DNA from: a virus
Direction: 5' to 3' (one strand)
DNA: 44,723 nt
IMG/VR virus record: IMGVR_UViG_3300010885_052779
Location: 1-44,723 of that record
Each line of letters begins with the position of its first letter. The first letter of the stretch is position 1. Both the position numbers and the translations under genes were made by a program. The notes beneath the pieces were generated by a model that saw nothing but the letters and a program-made list of their open reading frames with translations, made no database searches and was not told where the DNA came from. Positions 19,901 through 28,600 of this stretch are shown piece after piece.

Positions 19901-20935
19901 TGCTTTATTATTGTCACTTCCTTGCTTCGCAAATATCATAGACCACTTAGCAGCTTCTCTTTGGCTATAAATACGCTGGCCGTCTGCAAGTTCAACAAAC
20001 CCTTGCTCTTCTAGTTTTTTAAAGATGCCTGTAATCTTCTCATCATCTATGGCACCATCAGCACCTGCATTTTCTTCATAGAACTTTTTAAGGAAATCAT
20101 ATTTACTTTCTGCCCATCCTCCAAAGAGTGTTCTGAAACTATCTAAGCTTTCAGGGGTGTGCTCAACAACTCTATATGTTCTTTCTCTTGCTTCACCTGC
20201 GGCATTCTCCGCTGCAGTGTCAGTAAGCAAAGCAGTAGGCATCATATCTAAAGCAAGAAATCCTTTTTCCATTTGCTCAGAAGGTGACATCCGAGTAATC
20301 GAAGTTCTACCTTCTTGGGTTGAAATTAACTTGTCGATCTGATTTAGATTTTCCATATCAATCATGGCAAGCTGAAGTATTGGAGCATTTCTTCCAAGAC
20401 CACCAGTCTCAATGTCCACAATCATAGCATTTCTAATAATGTCAGGTGTCTTAAAGTTAAAGACTGACATTGCCGAAAGTTTTAATTTTAAATCCCTAAT
20501 GCCTTGACTTGAAGCTCCACTCAGTATTTGTCCAAAAGTATCGCCTTGGCCTGCTGCAGCATAAGATGCTAATTTCGCAGTTACATCTTTAAATAATGCT
20601 GTCTTTTCTGCAAGTACAGTCTCTGTAAAGTTAATAAAGTTTTTACCAGGAGCAGCACCAATTAACTGTGCGCCCTTGCCTATCGCAGTATCTGTAGCAG
20701 TCATCAAGTACTGCTTGAAATTAGTCTTATCGTTTAGCGCTTTAACAACCTCAGATCCAAATCTGAATGTTCCTTTAGCAATACTTTTAACAAGAGTAAA
20801 AGTACCACGTGCACTAGCATCAACTTCAGAAAGATAGTTACTACCTCTGTACTTGCCTGCCAAAGCAGTGATTCCTTTTATAGGATCTGCATCTGGATTT
20901 AAAAGATAATCTTTTAATGTGTATGCAGAGGCCAT
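16946..20935 (-). CDS. 1329-aa virion-associated protein with DnaQ-like exonuclease and staphylococcal-nuclease-like domains
   Basis: Exonuclease domain: motif I VDIETGG (D174-x-E), motif II AANMTFESF with Glu where Asp is usual, and a possible motif III HNKDQLELTK, as in DEDDh 3'-5' exonucleases. The C-terminal nuclease domain (about 1080-1230) shows GDGDTVEL, VRVSGIDTPE, an FGRSVGLI segment and YEMVKQGLGSV, the SNase (TNase-like) core including the Asp/Arg/Glu active-site positions. A hydrophobic helix (GAIGGIVGAGLALAADYM) lies near 1000-1030. Two nucleases within one giant late-operon protein suggest a virion-carried enzyme that attacks host nucleic acid or processes phage DNA after entry. 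Nuclease folds are seen in the sequence; virion location is inferred. Confidence 0.8.
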   Translation of the reverse strand: MASAYTLKDYLLNPDADPIKGITALAGKYRGSNYLSEVDASARGTFTLVKSIAKGTFRFGSEVVKALNDKTNFKQYLMTATDTAIGKGAQLIGAAPGKNFINFTETVLAEKTALFKDVTAKLASYAAAGQGDTFGQILSGASSQGIRDLKLKLSAMSVFNFKTPDIIRNAMIVDIETGGLGRNAPILQLAMIDMENLNQIDKLISTQEGRTSITRMSPSEQMEKGFLALDMMPTALLTDTAAENAAGEARERTYRVVEHTPESLDSFRTLFGGWAESKYDFLKKFYEENAGADGAIDDEKITGIFKKLEEQGFVELADGQRIYSQREAAKWSMIFAKQGSDNNKALIAANMTFESFRLGKLWEYFTQNVSDKSKLPNKNKFFTAIVPSVDDAGERQISVIRPADDGIGAHVRDFKGNYNVAMFPEDRVPLNQDPDIMKAFRTGPEGIQDLSEIRQMFDAYWKSQYKRNIMDPTNYHYTQGVDRLRMEGKTNEMISLFPMWEKNIGQGLHNKDQLELTKMLFSGLMQTGYIPTGPDVFSGTKIDWASRAFYGAKEEHLALMDTVLQGKLLTDAKLYETVKDVYTVNQGKETASIGGQMKSLIAATSILFDSKKRGWLSLTSYLKDTELEPITTDAQGRVLFDVDESSANPLLARWNQGTIGDVTKNYNIDKELLRIHETANLVSGQASLFDAKKELTVDALKLDEEGNPIIKRELPYPDEKPGKVIKLENAEGIVDEVIVNRPMPVADLSGEIQYHTEPINIQTDAYEPFNLGTRQGQVRHEKVTKDGATYSFFNKTHDYHLVDDMKKMHADLIAGGASAETAHRRVFEHMVGQYAESESIASRGLTPESLMERFETLTGRLREPNGSLGQKLTDELKLRFDQGDGALTRQIIEQTKGTLDQIFKNVSSKGYGLTIGGLGRGLHELSSSLSAVKFARPQSVGHFKAMASLTMQGLGKIKLQRETADRFLANAVSPAGAGGKIAVSALKDASWFVSNVGRTAGAIGGIVGAGLALAADYMIDQPSWKPTTEAILKKSGDEKQILEGGNYAAGGDIKSALTSYTAPIDKTNDAGVALQAVDGAKVDYAVGDGDTVELISKGFLGMGRRKLGSVRVSGIDTPETAHEGVGTGPGEMAYAQPGKNYLTNVLSARTGSQVVVGGRQTFGRSVGLITDQEGTNYSYEMVKQGLGSVLFREKSTEDLVSQTAYMQAEYSAKSKGKGMWSQPFYFGAQSGMGGAERKGWNTLSAFSYNRFHFDKSPGTSESQMIERYDQSPELNSINNLTSSSSQLNSITPITSSESGNSRKLMMAEMQQAALMGSMQRNRGRGKERR

Positions 20936-20947
20936 CTATCTTCTTAC

Positions 20948-22261
20948 TTATTCATCATAGTCAAAGGGATCATCTTTATTATCTCTTATTAGACTATTAA
21001 TCTTACTTAATGCAGCAGACATTTTTGTCATAGTTGAACTAACACTCTCAACCTTAGTAGACTCCATCTTAGCCTTAGCATTTAACTTGGCTTCTGGGGT
21101 GCTTAACAGTTCCTTCATTAGCTGACTGCGCATCTTTTGGAAACGTTCCTTTAACGCAAAAGCAGGATGTTCCTTCATCGCAGTCTTAACAGGATTGCCG
21201 TGTAAGTCGCTACTTAGTACAGCCTCCTGCATCAAGTCTCTACCCTCGCCAAGGCTATCTCCTTGACTTAATAGCATATTAACCCGGATCTCATAGATAT
21301 CCAGTTCGGCAAGCTTAGTCGCCAAGCTAATAACACTAGGAGTAATATTATTCATATCTCTAAAGTTCTCACTACAGTATTGCTTAACCTTAACCTGGAG
21401 AATACTTGCTTCTACGGGGCAAGGTTGCAGTACTGGGAATTTACTAGAGGCAAGATCAACACTTCCATTGTCTCTCTTAACAGCAAACCAGCATGAGCTG
21501 CGAATAGGGCAACTCTCATATCCTTTACATATTAAGGGCACACTAGCATAAGTACCATGCTTAACAGCAGCAAGGTGCGACCTCATTCTAGCAGCACTCT
21601 GAGGTGTTATATGTAAGTCCTTATATAAGTCAGGATCACTACCAAGAAAAGTCCCAAGACTACTGTTAGAGAAGAAAGCATTAACATCTATAGTATTAGG
21701 ATCACTGGCGTCTAAGGCACTCTGAAAAGCTTCCTTAAGACTGATACTCGTAGCACTACTTTGATCAAGAGGCTCAGCCCTCTCTAGTAAATCTAAGTCA
21801 CTATCTAGTATCTCCCCCACCCTATCAAGTAGCACTTGTGTACTGGCCTCCACGCCGCCAAGACCATTAGTATTACGGTTCCCAGAGACCATACTAGAGT
21901 CCTTTAACAGGGGGCTAGTCTTAGTAAAGGACTTATCCTCACTGATAGACATCTCCCTAGTAGGAAGGCCCTTTGCTGTCTCAGCTACGCTAATGTTAGT
22001 ATCCTCTAAAGCCTGTAAGTCAAAAGGCATACCGTCTTCCTTAGGGGAAAACTCTAACGAGTTCCCCAAGGTGTATGGGTCAATAACTTGTCCAGATAAC
22101 GTTCCAGTATAAGTAGGCTGAGAAAGCCGCGCCGCATTCTTATATAGATTATCGGCTCCACGCCCTGCACTGTTGTCGTGGGAAGATCTAGGCTTCTTAC
22201 CATTAGCCTTGTTTATATCATTGTAATGAGCCAAAACAGAGTACTTCTTACTAGTAATCAA
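20948..22261 (-). CDS. First gene of the late operon; putative small terminase / Cys-containing DNA-binding protein
   Basis: 437 residues. About 215-270 holds a Cys cluster, CKGYESCPIRSSC then a later CPVE and YC, reminiscent of a metal-binding region in some phage packaging proteins. About 355-395 (EHPAFALKERFQKMRSQL then LLSTPEAKLNAK) recalls the C-terminal part of P27-like small terminases, where an 'LTP-x-x-R/K' motif is common. The N-terminal 200 residues are polar and low-complexity. The only usable start is TTG at 22261, because a stop lies six codons upstream and no in-frame ATG occurs until far inside; no ribosome binding site is visible. TerS would fit the operon but the assignment is tentative. 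Confidence 0.6.
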   Translation of the reverse strand: MITSKKYSVLAHYNDINKANGKKPRSSHDNSAGRGADNLYKNAARLSQPTYTGTLSGQVIDPYTLGNSLEFSPKEDGMPFDLQALEDTNISVAETAKGLPTREMSISEDKSFTKTSPLLKDSSMVSGNRNTNGLGGVEASTQVLLDRVGEILDSDLDLLERAEPLDQSSATSISLKEAFQSALDASDPNTIDVNAFFSNSSLGTFLGSDPDLYKDLHITPQSAARMRSHLAAVKHGTYASVPLICKGYESCPIRSSCWFAVKRDNGSVDLASSKFPVLQPCPVEASILQVKVKQYCSENFRDMNNITPSVISLATKLAELDIYEIRVNMLLSQGDSLGEGRDLMQEAVLSSDLHGNPVKTAMKEHPAFALKERFQKMRSQLMKELLSTPEAKLNAKAKMESTKVESVSSTMTKMSAALSKINSLIRDNKDDPFDYDE

Positions 22262-22610
22262 ACTAAAGTTTAAACTTTATTAACTTGATACCATAAGGAG
22301 CCTTATATATGTATAAGGACAAAACCTCTATATATATTTGGGGAAAAAATCTAGGGGAAAAGCTAGGGGGAAAGGGGTATAGGTCTGGGAAAGACGTAGA
22401 CTTGCCTAAAGAACTCTATATAGGTTTATATATTTATATTTTTATTTTTATGGAAAAGAGTGGGTACTTTATATACTGGGACCCTTAAACAACCCATACC
22501 CCTATTCGTTTTAGCCCACCCCCTTTAAACGTAAAACTCTGACCGTTAGGGTGGGACATTGGGTTCCAAAAAGCCCTGCAATTGAGCAGGCACGCGTCTA
22601 GGAGTCTGCC
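22262..22610. promoter_or_regulatory. Divergent intergenic region between late operon and giant plus-strand frame
   Basis: About 350 bp with no gene. It contains a perfect palindrome AAAGTTTAAACTTT (22265-22278) next to the leftward gene, a second ATAAGG-AG-CCTTAT palindrome, G-rich purine tracts with GGGGTATAG (also found near 42480-42600), AT-rich runs suited to promoter opening, and, just before the rightward start, a hairpin CCTGC-AATTGA-GCAGG followed by AGGAG. Promoters for both directions must lie here or read through it, but no copy of the CTCCTKCGTCG element is present. Exact sites cannot be fixed. Confidence 0.5.
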
Positions 22611-25600
22611 ATGACTATTGCCCTTATCGTCCTCGCCATCTTCGTCTGCATTGTCATCCTTTCCAACACGGTGAGCTATCTCATGACCGCCAACAAGACC
22701 GCGCCCATCACCCCCGCCGAGGTTCGTATGAACAACAACAACCACCCCCTCATCGTCCTGGCCATCGTCACCCTGGTTGTCATTGGTGGCCTTGTCACCT
22801 TCGGCATCGGCAAGACTGCTGGCCTGTGGGCTCAGCCCTCCTTCGAGGATCTCGTTGACCCCTACGCTGTCGCTGAGTATGAGCAGGTTGCCCTGCGCAT
22901 TACCAGCTTCCCCCACCCTGGTGTTGGCCAGTACTCGCCTGATGAGGGTACCAATTGCACGGGCTGGGCCTGGAAGGGCCACATGTACGGCATTACCCAT
23001 TGTGATGTCGACACATACATCATTGGCAAGGAGACGGGTGAGACCCCTGATCCAGTGGTCCGTATCAACACGGATCACGTTGTCAGTGTCCCTGTATTGG
23101 GCAATGACCTCTACACCGTTGGCATGGAATGCAGCCCTGACCTTCGCTGGTGGGGTGCTACCACTGGTGAGTGGCGTAACCTCGATTGGAGCGACATCGA
23201 CGTTGAGACATTCAGCCCTAACAACCGCGCTGCTAGCCTCATGCTTGAGCGCTGGCATGGTAGCGTAAACCGAGCACAGGACGCACTGGCTCAGCAGAAC
23301 GAGTACAGCGCTAGCCTGTACACCAACACCGCCCTGTTCCAGCAGGGTGAGTGGGAGATCCTTAGCAAGGGTCAGCGCTACTGCTACGACAGCCAGGATG
23401 ATGTGGTTGGCCATGGTGGCTGGTTCCGTAGTGGCGATAGCGGTGGTGTCCTTCTCGCAGGGGATGAGCCCATCGGCGCTGTTAGCTACAGCAACGGGTC
23501 TGAGACCCGCAACTGCTTCAGCGCAATTGCGTTGTCGCAGGAGAAGTCCTACCAGGACTTTGAGTTCCGGGAACTCTCTTCGACCACCATGGACCTGACT
23601 GGGAAGTTCAAGACCGCTGCTTCCCACTCGGGTATGCAGGGGCGGATTTTCCGTAGCCTCAACACCGAAACCACCAACGCCCATCAGGGCAAGGAGAATT
23701 TCATGCCTTACCTCATCCTCGCCATCCTCGGCCTCATCCTCGCTGCCGCCACCACGACCATCAAGGTCAAGGAGTTTCTCATGTCCAACCTTCGCACCAT
23801 CGTCATTGGTTTCCTGATTGTCCTGGGCCTTGTGGTCCCGATCGTTCTGGCGTGGAACCACGCCCTCACGGTTTGTCCTGTCACGGACGCATGGTTCAGT
23901 GTCAACTTTATGAACGGTGCCCTGGTTAGCATCGTCGTTGAAATGGCTGCAATTGCGGCTGTTCTCGCCATGGCAACGCTTATCTCTGAGATGAGCTGCC
24001 CAAAGTGGATGGTTAAGCCTATCCTCGCCATCACCCCCAACCTTGCCACCATCACGGCCAATAAGGCCAAGGAGTCTGTCATGCCTATTCGCCTGTACAT
24101 TGCAATCATCCTCACAATCGCCATCTTCGTCCCCATGGCGCTTATCGCCACCTTCCGAGAGGCCTTCGTGTGTATCTTGGGCCTTGGCCCCCTTGCATTC
24201 ACGGCTATTGACCTCATTCTGCATGTGGAGTACCACTACCATGTGCGTGAGCTTTCTATCGTGACCAAGAAGCTCATCGCCCACCAGAAGCTGCACAAGC
24301 TGCTCTTTGGCGGTATGGCTCTTCTCGCCATGGTTCTTGGTGGGTGCGGCGATACCATCCAGCAGGCTCCTGCTGGTATGGGCGAAATCGTCGCCGCTCA
24401 CAACGGCGAATGCAGCGCCTTCCACTGGCAGGGCCAGATCAGGACGGCGGCTCACTGCACCTATGCCAGCACCGATTGGCGGGACAACGCAACAGCCGTT
24501 CTTCACCAGCAGCAAGGAAAGCATGCTATCCCAGAAGACTTGGCAGATATCGGCCAAGAGTGTAGCCCCGACCTGCGTTGGTGGGGTGCCACCACTGGTC
24601 GGACTCTGCCTGTGGAGGACGTCAAATTCTACGCTGTAAAGCGTGGGCAAAACGTCTGGGACCTTGGCGAACAAGTTCCTCCATGGACTCCTGGAGCACA
24701 GGCCTGCTTCACCCAGACCCTGCACAACCGCTTCTCCGACGGAGATAGCGGAGGACCCCTTCTCGCCGGTGATGAGCCGGTGGGCAGCGTCTCCTGGAGC
24801 AGCAACCTGCCTTGGGGCATGGCCTGCTTCGGCCGACTGGAAAAACAACCAATGTGGGGAAATCTCTCCACGTCTTCCCCGCAAGGGGGTAAGGGCTTCC
24901 GCATGAAGTCCATCGAAATGACTGACAGCCTCGCTGTCACTTTGACCCAGGTCTTCACGGACCTTGCCATTGCAGGAGCAATCCTGGCGCTGGCCTTCCT
25001 TCTGGCCCGAGTCCGGGCCAAGTTCCGCACGCACGACGAAACCAACGCCGGCAATTCTGCTGGCCTCATTGGGGCTAAGAACCCCAGTAAGGGACACATG
25101 TCCCCCATTTTGGCCTTCGTGGCCCGCCTGACGAGCGTAATCGTCATCCTCCTCCTTGGTGTCTGCCTGCTGGCAGCACCCGGCGTGACCCCGCTGGTCT
25201 CTTCGAACAACAGCCCGACCATCGAGACGGGCATCGACCCTGAGGCCATTGCCAAGATTGTCCAGCGCTTGAAGAAGCGCCTGGCGTACGGCATGCGGAT
25301 GGCCAAGAAGAAGCGGTGGACCGTGCGTCGCTTGAACCGCTGGCTCGTTGCAAACGGTTACAAGGCCAAGGCCAAGAAGGCCAAGAAGGCGGTCGCAAAG
25401 GCCGTTGTCAAGTTTGACCGTGCGGGTATGACCCGCCGTCAGCGTCGCGCAAAGGCCCATAAGGCCAAGGTTGCAGCAACGAAGGCAGAAACCAAGGCTC
25501 GTGGCGTTAAGCGCCGCGCAGAAGCCAAGGCAACGAACGACGCAATCGCCAAGCTGGAGGCTGCGATTGCCTTCCTCGGGCTCATTGCCCGCGTGGCCCG

Positions 25601-28600
25601 TCACCAACGGCGCATGGAAGTGTCGGCTGCGCGGTCGAAGCGCAAGGTGGCTCGCAAGGCCACTGCTAAGCCCGCCGCCAAGAAGATCATTGTCAGGGCC
25701 GAGGGTGCAGGTCGTCCCACCTTCCACCCCCGCCGCAGCAAAGTCCAGGGATACAACCCTGCCGCACAAAGCCGACAGGAGATCATCACCTCACGCGAAA
25801 AGCGGGAAGAGCGTCGCCTTGCACGCGAGGCTCGGCACCTCACGCTCCTTAATAGGGCATATGCTGCCCTCCTCAACATGGTCGTTGAGGGAACGGCATT
25901 CAAAGCAGGCTGGACCCTTCGAGGTGCATGCATGCTGCTGGCGGACAACATGGCTTGGGTTGCCGCCCAGGCCGAGATCCAAACGTTCGATCAAGATGAC
26001 GACGTGGCCTGGCAGTATGAGGCAGCCGTCCGCAACATCCCCTTCGAGATTAAGCGGGAGGTTGAGAACGCAGAGGTCGACGCAGCATGGGCGCTCATCG
26101 AGGCCAACGACAAGAAAGTCCTTGCCGAGATCAAGCAAGCGAACGCTAAGGCGCGGGCCAAGAGGAAGGCAGAGCGTGAAGAGCGCATTGCCACTCACAG
26201 GGCGAAGGTCGACGCAGAGCGGGCCGAACGTGAAGCCGCCAAGGCCGTAAAGGCCGAAGAGCGCAGGAAGCGGGAAATGGCAAAGGCGGAGCGCCTGGTT
26301 GAAGCCCTCAAGGCCCGTGAGGCCAAGAAGGGCAAGACCACCAAGGTGGATGTTACTCCTGTGTCTCCCGTGGCTAAGCTGCGGGAAGTCCAGGCAAACA
26401 GCCCCGTTCTCGCCGTTGTCGCAGGTCTTGGGCTTGCGACTGGCATGGTGGCCGTTGCCGTCATTGCCCTTGCTGCAATTGCCTTCTTCGCTATTCGCAA
26501 GAATCGTGCCGAAGACTGCAAAGAAGAAACGGTCGACGCAGATTGGGGCGATCTGCTTGAAGCTCCTGCTGAGCCACAGCCCCAGTCCCTGTTGCTGCGT
26601 CTGACAGAGCTCTTGGGCCAAGAGTCTCCTGCGCGGGAGGTTGTTGCATATGAACCTGCTCCTGCACCAGTTACTGTACCTGCCGAGCCAGAGCCGCAAT
26701 CTCTTCTTGGGCGTCTTATTGAGCTTCTGCCTGAGGCTGAGGCGCGTGCTACTGAGCCTGCCACCTGCGCTTGCGGAATACCGCAGGAAGAAGGCTACGT
26801 CTGCGATACCTGCGTACTCAATGAGTATGCTGCTGGTATGGCAAATGCCCTCGAAAATGCGGTCGAAGAGTTTCCCTTCACCGATCCTGGTGACTGGGAT
26901 GGCGGGGCAATCGATGACGTGTATGCGGCTCAGCTCATGGCGGCTGACCGTGAAGCCGCGCAACGCGATGCGGCAGACTTGGAAGAGCACCTGCAGGTTC
27001 TTGCGGCAGAAGCTGCTCTTGCAGACCTCGACCAGGAAGCAGAACAGGACATTGATCCGCTAGATCTTCTAGTGGAGAAGGCCAAGGAGGAAGAGATGGA
27101 AGAGGAAAAGACCCCTGAGCAGGTCTGGGCAGAAATCTGCAATGAGCTGACGGTATCCCCTAGGAACTACTCGGCTAATGCTGCAATGAACATCTTGATT
27201 GAGATGTATCAGCGCAAGATTGACCTGTTCCGTTTCCGCCATTTCGGCACTACTCGTACGTTCACCCGCAAAGACAAAGACGGGGATAGGCGTACCAGTA
27301 AGACAAAGACTCTGCGCAAGGACGTTATTGTCCGGTTTGCCAGCATCCTGCGTCAGGACAAGGAGATGGCAACGTGGTTTGCGGAAGCAAGTCACGATCC
27401 CTCTTGGGAGCAGTTCTGGGTTGGCATCGAGTCCCTTATGAAGGACAAGAAGCAGGCTTGGACTGCCCAGGATTGGCGTATCCTTCGAGCCAGGTACGAA
27501 GCGGCTGTCTTGGTCGTTAACGACCTCTGCATCGAGTTCCTCGGTCAGTCGAAGAGCAAGCCAAAGTTCATGGCAAGTGAAGTCTCTTGTCTTGTAACCA
27601 AAGACACCTTCCGCTACCGTGCAGTTGGTGCGCAGGAAGCGATGGAAGCCTGCAAGCGCATTAACGCAAAGCACAAAGGTGGCTTCTGTGTGGCTCGTGG
27701 TGTCTACCAAGAGCAAATGCTTAGCGGCTCTCACCTGCCCTGGGTTGTTGATAAGGCTGACGGGGAAGGCAACTGGCTGGAGTTTGGCTTTGTTCTCACC
27801 ACCAGCGCTGGTGTTGCAGACTGGGGCTTTGGCCGTGAAAACCGCAACAATAGCAGTGTTGAGCTGAAGACTGCCACAGAAATGCTTGGTGGAATTGTCC
27901 AGCTTGATCAGTACAAGCCAGAACGTGCGTACATCGAGATGTTCCACAAGAACTGGACCTTGATGAAGAAGCCCAGCCTTAACGACTGGAAGACTTTCAT
28001 TAAGACAGCCTTTGCCAATGGCAACATGTTATTCATTAACCCAACGACAATGGATACCAGGCATGTCGCCAAGAACGGCACCAGTTACAGTAAGTCTGTA
28101 ACTGACAATGGCACAACAGCCAGCACGGTCCATACTTTCTTCAACGATGGTAGCGTGACCACGGTAATGACGCGCAAGACTCTTGATGCAAATTCGAAAG
28201 GCTTTGCTCACAAGTTCAGCAGTGCGCGGACGACTATCAGGAAGTTCTTCTTGAAACACTCTGGTATTCGTGATCTCAAGGTTCTTCCTTGGGAAGTTGT
28301 CGAAAGCCGAGATGAGCTGGCAACAAAGTTTGGCAATGAGTCGTATGACCAATACCAGGCATGCCGTAAAGCAATCTCTGCTGATCGCAATCATCGGCTA
28401 GACGTTGTAGTTCTTAGCCGCGTGAACAATGCACGGTTTGAGGCTTGGGCTACTGAGTATGTGCAGAATAAGCAATCATCGGTTGTTTATCACATCAAGA
28501 CTCGGCAGCCTTTGACGCTCAGCCAGCTCAACAAGCAGAATAAGGCCCTTGCAAAGCTGCAGGGTAATTACTTCTTGGCTCAAACTGAGTTGGAAACTAG

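Noticed and set aside
22485-25769. Long open frame on the minus strand opposite the polyprotein start (about 1094 codons)
   Set aside because: It mirrors the codon phase of a GC-rich gene, shows no protein family features, is rich in His/Gly/Arg of low-complexity type, and has no ribosome binding site. The plus strand holds proteases and membrane helices.
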